64,000 nucleotides of DNA from Elusimicrobiota bacterium (GCA_041658405.1 JBBAAG010000005.1:16737-80736), one strand, 5' to 3'; counted from the stretch's first letter, positions 26,367 through 35,987 are shown. Translations and numbers: made by a program. The notes: a model not told the origin generated them from the sequence alone.

Positions 26367-27749
26367 ATGGAAAAAGAATTATTCGATAAAGAATGCCGTG
26401 AAGGTGAGTATGTGAACCCCCTGGCGTTGAGGTTGTCTCCAAAAACACTTGATGATTTTGTGGGGCAGGATGATATCCTGGGTGAAGGAAAACTGTTACG
26501 CCGTGCGATTCTAGCGGATAAGATATCGTCGTTGATACTCTATGGCCCGTCAGGTGTGGGGAAAAGTTCAATCGCAAGAATAATAGCTGCGCGTACAACC
26601 GCGCGGTTTGTGGAATTAAACGCGGTAAGTGTTGGTGTGCAGGAGTTGAGGGATAGGATTGAAGATGCGAAAAAGTATTTCCGTGCAATAGGGAAGAAGA
26701 CTATATTGTTACTGGATGAAATACATCACTTTAACCGCACACAGCAGGATGCGTTATTGCCGGATGTTGAGAAAGGTAATATTACGTTGATTGGTATTAC
26801 TACGGAGAATCCGTATTTCTACGTTAATTCAGCGTTGCTTTCCCGGTCAATGGTGTTTGAATTTAAAAAATTGGCATACCGGGATATTAAGAAAATACTT
26901 AAACGCGTGATGGAAGTTATCTCTGCGGAGTTCGGGAATACCAGAACGGTTATTCTCACAGAAGAAGCTATGGAGCATATATCTAAAGTAGCGGATGGGG
27001 ATGCGAGAAAAGCGATTAATGCCATAGAAATCGGGGTTTATACCACACCGGTGAATAAAAATAATGAGGTGGTGTATGATATCCGTGTAGCTGAAGAGTC
27101 AATACAAAAAAAGGTTTTAAGGTATGACAAAAAATCGGATGAGCATTATGACACGATATCAGCGTATATTAAATCTATCCGCGGGAGTGATCCTGATGCC
27201 GCGGTGTATTGGCTTGCGAAGATGTTGTATGCGGGTGAAGATCCGCGGTTCGTAGCGCGGAGGTTGATTATAGCGTGCAGTGAAGATATTGGTAACGCTG
27301 ACCCTCAGTCGTTGGTTTTGGCAGTAGCTGCATTGAATGCTATAGAGTTTGTCGGTATGCCGGAAGCAAGGATTATATTATCGCACGCAACGATTTACGC
27401 GTCATGCGCGCCAAAGTCTAATGCGTCATACATGGCAATAAATGATGCAATGAAGGATGTTGAGCAAAACGGTACTCTGGATGTTCCGGATCACCTTAGG
27501 GATGCGAGCCTCGATAGTGAAACACGGGGGCATGGGGTGGGGTATAAGTACCCACATGATTTTCCGGCGAATTGGGTAGCGCAGAAGTATTTGCCGGTAG
27601 AAAAAGTGTTTTATAACCCTGGTATTAATGGGTACGAAAAAGTGTTGAAGGATAGAGTGCAAAAATGGCGGGACGAAAAAAAAGCGGTATTCTTACGGCA
27701 GAACGGCAAACGCGGGAACGGAAGAGTTACTGGCGAAAAAAGTTTTTAG
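26367..27749 (+). CDS. rarA: Replication-associated recombination protein RarA (MgsA)
   Basis: 460 residues. Clamp-loader-like AAA+ ATPase acting at stalled replication forks. After the family N-terminus (NPLALRLSPKTLDDFVGQ), Walker A is GPSGVGKSS (about residues 60-68), Walker B is LLLDEIHHF, sensor 1 lies in LIGITTENPYF, and sensor 2 is in GDARKAINAIE. The C-terminal oligomerisation domain contains the usual SIRGSDPDAAVYWLAKMLYA and EDIGNADPQSL, and HDFPANWVAQKYLP near the end. It reads 85 bases into the fthC frame. Confidence 0.95.
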   Translation: MEKELFDKECREGEYVNPLALRLSPKTLDDFVGQDDILGEGKLLRRAILADKISSLILYGPSGVGKSSIARIIAARTTARFVELNAVSVGVQELRDRIEDAKKYFRAIGKKTILLLDEIHHFNRTQQDALLPDVEKGNITLIGITTENPYFYVNSALLSRSMVFEFKKLAYRDIKKILKRVMEVISAEFGNTRTVILTEEAMEHISKVADGDARKAINAIEIGVYTTPVNKNNEVVYDIRVAEESIQKKVLRYDKKSDEHYDTISAYIKSIRGSDPDAAVYWLAKMLYAGEDPRFVARRLIIACSEDIGNADPQSLVLAVAALNAIEFVGMPEARIILSHATIYASCAPKSNASYMAINDAMKDVEQNGTLDVPDHLRDASLDSETRGHGVGYKYPHDFPANWVAQKYLPVEKVFYNPGINGYEKVLKDRVQKWRDEKKAVFLRQNGKRGNGRVTGEKSF

Positions 27750-28294
27750 CTGTAAGAGAACGTATTGCCGGGTTAAGTACATGCGCTGAGAAAAATGCGC
27801 GGATCTGGCATAAGTTAAGGAAACTGGATGAGTACAAACAGGCAGGGGTGGTAATGTTTTACGTGTCGTATAGTAGCGAAGTTGATACGCATAAGATGAT
27901 TAGTCAGGCGATGATAGAAGGGAAAAAGGTGTATGTCCCGAAAGTTTTATCCCAAAAAAATGGTGGGAATAAACATGAACTCGGGGTGTATCTCCTGAAA
28001 AATGGGTTGAAGGAATTAAGTAAGAGTAAATGGGGTATACTCGAACCTGTATTTTGCAGGGCAGGGTATGACAATATTTATTTTAACCTCGTTATAGTAC
28101 CGGGAGTTGTGTATGACGAAAAATTTAATAGGATAGGTTATGGCGGTGGGTATTATGACAAGTTCCTTTCTTCTGCGAAGTATGGGATGTCAGTTGGGTT
28201 GGCGTATGAGTGCCAGGTAGTAAAAAAGTTGCCAATAGATAAGAATGACCGTAAAGTACAGGTGTTGATTACTGAAAAAAAGGTTAGGAGGTAG
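27665..28294 (+). CDS. fthC: 5-formyltetrahydrofolate cyclo-ligase
   Basis: 209 residues. Converts 5-formyl-THF to 5,10-methenyl-THF with ATP. The N-terminal ATP-binding motif RKSYWRKKFLAVRERIAGLS (about 18-37) and the C-terminal GYGGGYYDKFL are both family signatures. VVIVPGVVYD-like VIVPGVVYDEKFNRIGYG matches the substrate region. The start is uncertain: ATG 27665 lies inside rarA, but the conserved Lys/Arg helix also lies inside the rarA frame, so most of the overlap of up to 85 bases must be real. A fthC near zapA and rny is common. Confidence 0.9.
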   Translation: MAGRKKSGILTAERQTRERKSYWRKKFLAVRERIAGLSTCAEKNARIWHKLRKLDEYKQAGVVMFYVSYSSEVDTHKMISQAMIEGKKVYVPKVLSQKNGGNKHELGVYLLKNGLKELSKSKWGILEPVFCRAGYDNIYFNLVIVPGVVYDEKFNRIGYGGGYYDKFLSSAKYGMSVGLAYECQVVKKLPIDKNDRKVQVLITEKKVRR

Positions 28295-28299
28295 GTGTT

Positions 28300-29865
28300 A
28301 TGAATGTAATTCTTGCAGTAGCGCTGGTAGTGATAGCGCTGCTACTTGGAGTTGCGATAGGTTATATCGTAAGGCTTTTCTATGCGAAGTATTCGCTTAC
28401 CAGTGCTGAAGAAATGGCAAAGCGTATATTATCGGAAGCTAATGCTAAAGCAGAGTCAAAAGTTAAGGAAGGGTTGTTGGAAGTCCGTGAGAGAATGGAG
28501 AACGAACGGCGTAAGTTTGAGACCGAAACTTCAGACCGCCGGCGTGAACTCAAAGAACTTGAACGGCGGATGACACAAAAAGAGGAGTCGTTAGACCGGA
28601 AACTTGACATACTGGATAAAAAGGAACGTGACCTGCGCGACCGTGAACAAAGGATTTTAGTGAAGGAAAAAGAGGTTACGGTTGAAGAGGAAGCGTTGAA
28701 ACAAAAAAAGGCGGAACAAATAAAAATCCTTGAACGCCTGGCGAATATGTCATCCGAAGATGCGAAGCGTATGTTGATGCAGACACTGGAAGAGGAAGCT
28801 AAGCTTGAGAGCGCGCAGAGGATGAAGGTTATTGAACAGGAAACACGGGATACTGCTGATAAAAAAGCAAAAGAAATTATTGCGTTAGCGATACAGCGCT
28901 GCGCAGGTGAGCATACCGCTGAGATAACTGTATCATCAGTGAATTTACCGAATGATGAGATTAAGGGGCGGATCATCGGGCGGGAAGGGCGTAATATCCG
29001 TGCGTTTGAGCAAGCGACAGGTGTGGATTTAGTAGTGGATGATACTCCTGAAAGCATAACTTTAAGTTCGTTTGACGGTTTTCGCCGTGAAGTTGCGAGG
29101 GTATCACTTGAGAAGTTGATTACCGACGGGCGTATACATCCCGCAAGGATTGAAGAAGTAGTGGCGAAAACAAAAAAGGAAATGGAAACACAACTGGTTT
29201 CTATCGGTGAGGAAGCTGCGCTTGAAGCCGGGGTGCCGAACTTGCCGAAAGAAGTGCTTGAGTTATTGGGGCGGTTGAAGTTCCGTACTTCGTACGGGCA
29301 GAATCAGTTGCAGCATACTAAAGAAGTTACCTGGCTTGCAGGCGTGCTTGCCGGTGAGTTAAGAGTGGATATTAAGTTCGCAAAACGCGCGGGGTTGATG
29401 CATGATCTTGGGAAGGCTATAGATCATACGGTTGAGGGTACGCATCATCAGTTGTCCGCGGATATCGCAAAAAAGTATGGTGAGTCCGAGAAAATGATTA
29501 ACGCTATCCTTGCTCATCATGAAGGTATTGTTGAGCCAAAGTCAATTGAAGCTGTGATTATTATGGCAGCGGATGCGATCTCCGCAGCACGGCCCGGAGC
29601 GCGGCGTGAAACACTGGAGCATTACCTAAAACGCGTGGATAAACTTGAAAAGATAGCATCAAGTTTCCGCGGGGTGGAGAACGCGTATGCTATACAAGCG
29701 GGGCGCGAGGTGCGGATTATTGTTGAACCTGAAGATATTGATGATTCACAGACTACCGTATTAGCGAAAGATATTGCCAAAAAAATTGAGCAGGAACTTG
29801 AATTCCCAGGACAGATAAAGGTTACTGTTATCCGTGAAACCCGTGCGGTAGAGACTGCAAAGTAG
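28300..29865 (+). CDS. rny: Ribonuclease Y
   Basis: 521 residues. Membrane-anchored endoribonuclease that starts mRNA decay. An N-terminal transmembrane helix (about residues 4-28) is followed by a long charged coiled coil (about 35-200), a KH domain (IKGRIIGREGRNIRAFE, about 222-238) and an HD domain with LMHDLGKAIDH (about 366-376) and AHHEG. The length matches the family. GGAGGTAG precedes the ATG, 6 bases after fthC. The following ymdB-type gene is its frequent neighbour. Confidence 0.97.
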   Translation: MNVILAVALVVIALLLGVAIGYIVRLFYAKYSLTSAEEMAKRILSEANAKAESKVKEGLLEVRERMENERRKFETETSDRRRELKELERRMTQKEESLDRKLDILDKKERDLRDREQRILVKEKEVTVEEEALKQKKAEQIKILERLANMSSEDAKRMLMQTLEEEAKLESAQRMKVIEQETRDTADKKAKEIIALAIQRCAGEHTAEITVSSVNLPNDEIKGRIIGREGRNIRAFEQATGVDLVVDDTPESITLSSFDGFRREVARVSLEKLITDGRIHPARIEEVVAKTKKEMETQLVSIGEEAALEAGVPNLPKEVLELLGRLKFRTSYGQNQLQHTKEVTWLAGVLAGELRVDIKFAKRAGLMHDLGKAIDHTVEGTHHQLSADIAKKYGESEKMINAILAHHEGIVEPKSIEAVIIMAADAISAARPGARRETLEHYLKRVDKLEKIASSFRGVENAYAIQAGREVRIIVEPEDIDDSQTTVLAKDIAKKIEQELEFPGQIKVTVIRETRAVETAK

Positions 29866-29907
29866 TGTGGTAATGAATTTAACAGGATTAGACTGGAGAA
29901 TAGTGGT

Positions 29908-30693
29908 TTGAAGATACTTTTTATTGGTGACATTATAGGCGAGCCGGGACGTATCGCTGTAACGATGTTATTGCCTCATTACTGTAAAACTGAGTGTATT
30001 GATCTTGTGGTGGTAAACGGCGAAAATTCAGCTGGCGGGTTTGGGATCACCCAAAAAGTTGCGGAGGAAATGTTCGCATTGGGAGTAGATGCCATTACTT
30101 TAGGGAATCATACCTGGGATAGGAAAGAAGCGCTTGATGTTCTTAATCATCCTAATATCGTGCGTCCCGCGAATTATCCGCCTGAGGTTATGGGTAAGGG
30201 TTACACGATAGTAACCGCAGAGAATGGTGTTAAGGTTGGGGTGATTAACCTTATGGGCCGCGTGTTTTTGTCAACACTTGATTGTCCGTTCCGTACAGGA
30301 GAGAGTGTATTGAAGGAAGTTAAGAAACACGCGGGGGTTGTACTGATTGATTTCCACGCGGAAATTACGTCGGAGAAACAGTCAATGGGCTGGTTTTTTG
30401 ATGGCAGGGTATCCGTGGTTGTCGGGACACATACGCATGTACAGACCGCGGATGAACGTATTCTGCCGGGAGGTACGGCGTATATTACCGACGTTGGGAT
30501 GGTTGGCGGGCGTGATGGTGTTATAGGTATCACAAAAGAGCCGGTATTACGGAAATATCTTACACAATTACCTGCGAAGTTTGAGGTTTCACGCAGGGAT
30601 GTTATTTTCAACGCTGTAGTGATTGAAGTGGATGATACCACCGGGAAAAGTGTGTCAATCAAGCGTGTAAACCAGGTAGTGGGTGACCTTTAA
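29908..30693 (+). CDS. ymdB: YmdB-family metallophosphoesterase (2',3'-cyclic nucleotide phosphodiesterase)
   Basis: 261 residues from a TTG start; no ATG gives the full N-terminus. Calcineurin-like fold of the TIGR00282 type. Metal-site motifs are GDIIGEPGR, NGENSAGGFGIT, GNHTWDRKE, DFHAEITSEKQ and GTHTHVQTAD. The Bacillus homologue hydrolyses cyclic nucleotides and affects biofilm and motility decisions. The frequent rny-ymdB pairing suggests a role near RNA turnover. It follows rny by 42 bases. Confidence 0.93.
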   Translation: MKILFIGDIIGEPGRIAVTMLLPHYCKTECIDLVVVNGENSAGGFGITQKVAEEMFALGVDAITLGNHTWDRKEALDVLNHPNIVRPANYPPEVMGKGYTIVTAENGVKVGVINLMGRVFLSTLDCPFRTGESVLKEVKKHAGVVLIDFHAEITSEKQSMGWFFDGRVSVVVGTHTHVQTADERILPGGTAYITDVGMVGGRDGVIGITKEPVLRKYLTQLPAKFEVSRRDVIFNAVVIEVDDTTGKSVSIKRVNQVVGDL

Positions 30694-30726
30694 CAATTAT
30701 TGCGTAATATGGAATAGATTGAAGGT

Positions 30727-32001
30727 ATGAGTAACAACAAAGTTTATACTGTTACCGAACTTACGGCACTTATTAAAGATGTGCTTTCATCAAGTTATCC
30801 TGATGTATGGCTTACCGGCGAGGTATCAAATTTTTCAGTACCAGCTTCAGGGCATATGTATTTCACGTTGAAGGATGATAATGCGCAGATAAGCGTTGTG
30901 ATGTGGCATAATGCTAACCAAAAACTTAAATTCGCGGTGGAAGACGGGATGAAACTTCTTATCCGCGGCAGCCTCACAGTATTTGATAAGTACGGGAAGT
31001 ATCAGATTATCGCTAAAACTATTGAGCCTTCAGGGAAGGGTGAGCTGCAGATACGGTTTGAGCAGCTGAAGGCTAAACTTGAAGCAGAGGGATTATTTGA
31101 TGCGGCAAGGAAAAGGGTAATCCCTGAGATGCCGCAGAGGATCGGTGTGGTAACGTCTCCTACCGGAGCAGCAATCCGTGATATTTTGAATATCCTTAAA
31201 CGCAGGTTCAGTAATCTTGAGATCCTTATTTATCCTGTAGCCGTGCAGGGAGAGGTTGCTGCTGGTGAGATTGCCGGTGCAATTACCGGGCTAAACAAAT
31301 ACTTTCCGGAACTTGATGTTTTATTAGTCGGCCGCGGGGGCGGGTCAATCGAAGATCTTTGGGCGTTTAATGAAGAAATTGTCGCACGGGCAATTGCAGC
31401 GTCGGATATACCAATAATTTCGTGTGTCGGGCATCAGGTGGATTTCACAATTGCTGATTTTGTGGCGGACTTACGTGCGGAAACGCCGTCCGCTGCAGCG
31501 GAGATTGTTGTTAAGAATAAAGATGAGGTTTTGCAGAGGATTACGTCGTTGTTTACAAGGTTAAAGAATAATATTGAGTACCTAAGCGCTAACCTTGAAC
31601 TACGGGTACAGAGCGTTACAAAAAGCAGGGTGTTTACTTATCCTCTGGAAATAATACGGCCATATCAGCAGTTAACCGATGAGTTTGGGATACGTATAAG
31701 CAGGGAAGTTATGGCATTGTCTGAACTTATGGGCCAAAAAGTTTCTTCTTTAGCGGAACGCGTTAAGTTAATCCACGTTATACGGTTGACTGAGGAACGG
31801 TTGAATAGTGTTACAGGTAAACTTAGTGCATTATCGCCATTAGGCGTGCTCTCCCGGGGGTATTCGATTGTTACGAACCAAACTGATGGGAAAGTTGTTA
31901 AATCTTCAACGCAGGTGGAGTCCGGGGACGGAGTGAAGATCCGTCTCGGGAATGGTGTTGTGTTCGGTAAGATCGTTGGGAAAGATATAGAAGATGCGTA
32001 A
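30727..32001 (+). CDS. xseA: Exodeoxyribonuclease VII large subunit
   Basis: 424 residues. Catalytic subunit of ExoVII, which degrades single-stranded DNA into oligonucleotides. An N-terminal OB fold (VWLTGEVSNFS, GHMYFTLKD, VVMWHN) is followed by the catalytic domain with RIGVVTSPTGAAIRDIL, VGRGGGSIEDLWAFNEE and SCVGHQVDFTIADFVADLRA, then a coiled coil and the C-terminal LSPLGVLSRGYSI. The small subunit gene xseB often follows, but here a RAYT transposase gene overlaps the stop by 8 bases and no xseB is seen. Confidence 0.96.
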   Translation: MSNNKVYTVTELTALIKDVLSSSYPDVWLTGEVSNFSVPASGHMYFTLKDDNAQISVVMWHNANQKLKFAVEDGMKLLIRGSLTVFDKYGKYQIIAKTIEPSGKGELQIRFEQLKAKLEAEGLFDAARKRVIPEMPQRIGVVTSPTGAAIRDILNILKRRFSNLEILIYPVAVQGEVAAGEIAGAITGLNKYFPELDVLLVGRGGGSIEDLWAFNEEIVARAIAASDIPIISCVGHQVDFTIADFVADLRAETPSAAAEIVVKNKDEVLQRITSLFTRLKNNIEYLSANLELRVQSVTKSRVFTYPLEIIRPYQQLTDEFGIRISREVMALSELMGQKVSSLAERVKLIHVIRLTEERLNSVTGKLSALSPLGVLSRGYSIVTNQTDGKVVKSSTQVESGDGVKIRLGNGVVFGKIVGKDIEDA

Positions 32002-32950
32002 GAACAGGGTGGAGCTCAACGGCGGGATGTTTCATGTTATCAACCGCGGGAATAACCGTAAACAAATATTTTTGGTGAATGATGATTACAAAAAGTTTAC
32101 CGAAATATTGTTTGACACAAAAAAGTTTTATGGGTTCAAGCTTTACGCATATGTCCTTATGCCAAACCATTTTCATTTACTCGTTCAAACCAGTGAGTTC
32201 CCAACTTCGGTATTTATGCAGTCAATGTTAACACGGTACGCAAAGTATTTTAATGAACGGCATCACAGGGTGGGGCATATGTTTCAGGGACGGTATCAGT
32301 CAGTAATGATTGACCCGGAAAAGTATATGCTTCCTCTTATCAGGTATATTCATCTTAATCCGCATAGAGCAGGGTTGGAACATAGTTTCGGTGCTTGGGA
32401 GTGTTCCGGTCATAATGATTATTTAAGTGGCGGGTTTGATGGGGTGGGGATTGATGTTGAATCCGCGTTATCGCGGTTTGATAAAGATAATGTTTCTGAA
32501 GCGCGGAGAAAGTATGAGGAGTATATCAAAGCCGGGATTTATGATGGGCATAATGAAGGGTTTTATGGTAGTGAGTATGATAAACGGTTTATGGGTGAAC
32601 GTGAATTTATTGATAAAACCAGGCAGAGGCTGCATGAAATTGTAAGAATTATTAATAAGCCGAAACCGGATATCCGGTACCTGTCCGGCCGTGAGTTGTG
32701 GAACGAAATATGTAAACGGGTGGTGGGGAGAGTTGCGCTGGTTCAGGAGTCAGGGCGTTCACAGGCAACCGCACGGGCTGTGTTCAGCCATATTTCAAGG
32801 ATTTATTACGGGCAGAGGACTGAGGATATAGCAACGTTTCTTAAATGCGACCCTTCCGCGGTGAGTCATTATCTAAAAAGGTTACAGTTAAAAATTGTTA
32901 AGTTTCCGCAGTTACAACAGTTGATAACTGATATTTTAACTAAGAAATAG
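31994..32950 (+). CDS. RAYT-type (REP-associated) Y1 transposase with C-terminal DnaA-like HTH
   Basis: 318 residues. The Y1/HUH nuclease domain (about residues 5-150) shows the opening NGGMFHVINRGNNRKQIF, the HUH motif as HFH at about 59-61 within MPNHFHLLVQT, and the tyrosine region RYAKYFN (about 81-87), then GHMFQGRYQS and RYIHLNPHRAG. The C-terminal part (about 255-310) resembles the DnaA DNA-binding region (RAVFSHISRIYYGQ, IATFLKCDPSAVSHYL). RAYTs are usually domesticated single-copy enzymes acting on REP hairpins. No matching REP palindrome is obvious nearby. Its start overlaps xseA by 8 bases. It marks the left edge of the accessory region. Confidence 0.9.
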   Translation: MRKNRVELNGGMFHVINRGNNRKQIFLVNDDYKKFTEILFDTKKFYGFKLYAYVLMPNHFHLLVQTSEFPTSVFMQSMLTRYAKYFNERHHRVGHMFQGRYQSVMIDPEKYMLPLIRYIHLNPHRAGLEHSFGAWECSGHNDYLSGGFDGVGIDVESALSRFDKDNVSEARRKYEEYIKAGIYDGHNEGFYGSEYDKRFMGEREFIDKTRQRLHEIVRIINKPKPDIRYLSGRELWNEICKRVVGRVALVQESGRSQATARAVFSHISRIYYGQRTEDIATFLKCDPSAVSHYLKRLQLKIVKFPQLQQLITDILTKK

Positions 32951-33043
32951 CGTGTTTTATGTGTCAACTGTCAAGACTGGTGTATTTATATTTGTTGTTT
33001 AATATAGATAATATAGAATGTATTAGAAGGAGTGTCAAGGTTT

Positions 33044-35197
33044 ATGGTTAAGCAGGAAAATTCTAGTATCTGGGCGTTGGTAGGGGATGAATTTGATGAG
33101 AAAGTTCCACGCAGGACTGCAGTTGTTGTAAAGCCTAGTATTGACGGCGTGTCTTACGCGTACCCCGCGAATTTCGGGCAGATAGGGTATTATTTTGACT
33201 GCAGGAGTAATAGTACTTACGAAGAAGATTGGTTGTTTTCATTGACCCTTGCCGGTGTGGCGTATCCTATGCATAACAACGCAACCGGTGATGCTTCGAT
33301 TATTCAATCATATTTCGTTAAGATGCTGTACTTACCTTCTGCGGTTGTCCGTGAAGTGCGGTTTAGTTCGTTTGGTGCGGATGCTACTGAAATCCTTAGC
33401 CAGCCGTATGAAGACGCAATGAGTTGGCATATCGGGTTCAAGTCAAAGAGAAAAGAGCAGTTTCTTGATAAAAAAATGTATTTTGACCTCTATTGCCGGA
33501 AAGGGTTTAAGTCTGCAAGTCTTATCTCTTCTGGTAAGTTAAAGGTGGAGTTTGAGGCCGGTGATGTCGTGTATCTCAATACAACCGCCCGGTTTATAGG
33601 AACCTACGCTAGTGCAGAGGAGTATACCGCCGCAATTGCAGGACAAAAGTTTAATAATAAAGTTATAGGATCCGGGAAACCCGCGCATTTATTGTTTGAG
33701 TATCAGGTACATCTTTTACTTGGGCAGTCACAAACGTTAAGGGTGGGGTTATCCCAAAAAAGTATGGCGCTTGCACAAAAAGCGTGTGTTTGTAAAGACA
33801 CTCTCGCTGTGGTTGAGCAACGGTGGAATAAATGGTTCACCAGCTTGCCTCGCCCGGAGTTTACTTCCGCTGAACTTGAGAAGGTGTATTATAAATGCTG
33901 GTGGATAGTAAAACTTAACTACTATAAAAACCCTAGATGGGGTCATACCGTGCTTGAAGCGTTGCCGGTCTACCGCGGGTACTGGTTATGGGCATTGTCT
34001 GCAGTAGATTTTCTGTCCAACCAGAACAGTGAGTACACGTCGAAGTATGTAAAGACTGTCCTTGAGTTATTCACTAAATACCAGCGGGAGGATGGGTTTA
34101 TCAGTCACGCAATATATTTAACAGAAAAGATACCCGGTGAAAACTGGGGTCGGAGAAGTATTACTCAAACACCGCATATTCCGTGGGTAGCGTTGAGGTA
34201 TTACTACGCAACGAAGGATATCAAGAGCCTTGCACGGTGGTATCCGCATCTGGTTAAGTTCTATGATTACCTTACAGAATCGAGGGATAAGGCTTTCCGT
34301 AACCTGCATCTTTGGGCAATTTATACGTCCTACGATACGGGGCTTGATACTACCGCAGTGTTTGAACGCGTTACCTACGGTGAGAATGGGGTGAAGGAAA
34401 AGTATTGTTATCCCGCAATCTATGCTGCGGAACGGTTCCGGTACGAGAATGCATTGGCTAAAATCGCAGGTATACTCGGGAAAAACGGTGATGCAGATCT
34501 TTATCTCGCAGAAGCTGATAAAACCAGGGGTGCGATTGATAAGTATTTATGGGATAACAAAAAAAAGTGGTATGGTGTCATCCATGAAGACGGGAAACTT
34601 GATACGCGGGTTGGAGTGGATGGGTTATTTCCATTAGCATACGGGATGGTGAGTAAAGAAAAAGCGAAAAGTGCGTACCCGAACTATCTTAAACTGATTG
34701 ATACCTACGGAGTACGTACAGTTGCAGAGGATGAACCCGGGTTTATGGCAAATGTGTACTGGCGCGGGCCGTCCTGGCCGAAGTCAAAGTCAATGGCAAT
34801 GGCGGCGGCTAAGAATTATTATCCTCAGGATGTTAAACGCGTGCTGGAAAGCATAAAAAACTTTGTCCTGAAATACCCCAGTGTTTGGGAATGTTTCAAC
34901 GCAAAAACAGGGGAGGTTGCGTATGGCGACCGCGGGATGATGGCAACCCCTGTTATTTGTTCAAATGTTGGTTCTGCTGAGTTGATGATCGCGGTTATGA
35001 CAGCACTAGGGACGGATATGTACAGTATTGACGATGAGATTGTTACCCGTCAAAGTTTAAGGAATTTTCATTGGGCAGGGAAACGGTTGGATATCGCGTA
35101 TGACAAGCGGTCGGGTAGCGTAAAAGTACGGGGTAAAGCTGTGGAAGTGAAAAACCGCGGGGATGTTACAATTAACGGGAAGAAGTACAGGGTTTGA
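33044..35197 (+). CDS. GH63/trehalase-like (alpha/alpha)6-barrel glycoside hydrolase
   Basis: About 717 residues from ATG 33044; GTG 33032 overlaps the likely ribosome-binding site AAGGAG. An N-terminal beta-sandwich-like region (about 1-250) is followed by a helical barrel with motifs of the GH63/GH37/GH15-related clan: WWIVKLNYYKNPRWGHTVLE, VYRGYWLWALSAVDFL, WRGPSWPKSKSMAM (about residue 572) and a late TGEVAYGDRGMMATPV. GH63 enzymes release alpha-glucose or mannosyl groups from oligosaccharides; substrate cannot be told here. There is no signal peptide, so it is cytoplasmic. The next gene starts within its stop codon. It opens the glycan locus. Confidence 0.75.
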   Translation: MVKQENSSIWALVGDEFDEKVPRRTAVVVKPSIDGVSYAYPANFGQIGYYFDCRSNSTYEEDWLFSLTLAGVAYPMHNNATGDASIIQSYFVKMLYLPSAVVREVRFSSFGADATEILSQPYEDAMSWHIGFKSKRKEQFLDKKMYFDLYCRKGFKSASLISSGKLKVEFEAGDVVYLNTTARFIGTYASAEEYTAAIAGQKFNNKVIGSGKPAHLLFEYQVHLLLGQSQTLRVGLSQKSMALAQKACVCKDTLAVVEQRWNKWFTSLPRPEFTSAELEKVYYKCWWIVKLNYYKNPRWGHTVLEALPVYRGYWLWALSAVDFLSNQNSEYTSKYVKTVLELFTKYQREDGFISHAIYLTEKIPGENWGRRSITQTPHIPWVALRYYYATKDIKSLARWYPHLVKFYDYLTESRDKAFRNLHLWAIYTSYDTGLDTTAVFERVTYGENGVKEKYCYPAIYAAERFRYENALAKIAGILGKNGDADLYLAEADKTRGAIDKYLWDNKKKWYGVIHEDGKLDTRVGVDGLFPLAYGMVSKEKAKSAYPNYLKLIDTYGVRTVAEDEPGFMANVYWRGPSWPKSKSMAMAAAKNYYPQDVKRVLESIKNFVLKYPSVWECFNAKTGEVAYGDRGMMATPVICSNVGSAELMIAVMTALGTDMYSIDDEIVTRQSLRNFHWAGKRLDIAYDKRSGSVKVRGKAVEVKNRGDVTINGKKYRV

Positions 35198-35979
35198 AGA
35201 ATAATAATAAACAGTTTGGAGCGTATCTCACCGGTTTAACCGGTAGAGTGGTGGACCTCACAAAAGTCGTGGGTGAAACCCATCACGGGATACAGGGGCA
35301 TTGGGAGACAAGGTTTGAACAGACAAAACCATCTTCAGATCCGTATGTCGCAACCGGGATTAAGGCAAGCGCGCATCTTATTGGTACTCACGTAGATAAG
35401 TGGTGGCATCGGTGGGCAAAGGAGTGGGAACAAAATCCTCGGAAGTTTAAGGGTAAGAAGTGGACGAAAGAAAATGGGATATTGTATCCTGATGGTGTAA
35501 AAGACGCTGATTTTCCTGAAAAATGCCTGTCGTTTTGTTATGTACTAAACCTTACCAAGAAAAAAGTGGGGGGTAGGTTTGATCCGCCAAGCGAGGCGAT
35601 GTACTGGGATGGTAAGGTACAGGATATTGTTATAAAACAACAGTTTAATGCGCTTAGGAAGAAGTTCTTGCCGCCAAAAGGTATGGTTTCCGCTGTTCTG
35701 CTGGTCTCAGGGAGTACTTGGAGGCCGGAGGTAGGGGTTGAGGCTGTTAAATACCTTATTTCTAAGGGAATAATGGTTATTGCTACTGATGTTACTTTAA
35801 CTTTTGTACCGGGGATGGTGCATGATTTGCTTCAACCTGGGGTGATATTTGTTGAGTCTCTGGTTAATACTATGCCTGTTGTTGATGATGAAGTAGTAGG
35901 GTTGTGGGTACAACCTCTTAAGCTTGTCGGGCGGGAGGCTGCACCGGCAAATGTTTATGCAATAAAAGGGTTAAGATAA
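35194..35979 (+). CDS. Cyclase-family (kynurenine formamidase-like) metal hydrolase
   Basis: 261 residues from TTG 35194, overlapping the glycosidase stop by 4 bases. The Mn/Zn-binding signature of the cyclase family, GTHxDxxxH, is present as GTHVDKWWH (about residues 64-72). The first His sits at 61, one position further from the Gly than usual. The C-terminus (LVNTMPVV, PLKLVGREAAPANVYAI) matches the family ending PLKxxGxxxxPxRAxAI. Between them about 100 residues diverge. Such enzymes hydrolyse amides or lactones. Linkage to glycosidases suggests a sugar lactone or acyl derivative as substrate, but this is inference. Confidence 0.65.
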   Translation: MKNNNKQFGAYLTGLTGRVVDLTKVVGETHHGIQGHWETRFEQTKPSSDPYVATGIKASAHLIGTHVDKWWHRWAKEWEQNPRKFKGKKWTKENGILYPDGVKDADFPEKCLSFCYVLNLTKKKVGGRFDPPSEAMYWDGKVQDIVIKQQFNALRKKFLPPKGMVSAVLLVSGSTWRPEVGVEAVKYLISKGIMVIATDVTLTFVPGMVHDLLQPGVIFVESLVNTMPVVDDEVVGLWVQPLKLVGREAAPANVYAIKGLR

Positions 35980-35987
35980 TTTAATAA

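Noticed and set aside
28380..29057. 225-codon minus-strand ORF
   Set aside because: Ser/Arg-rich shadow of the RNase Y coiled coil on the opposite strand.
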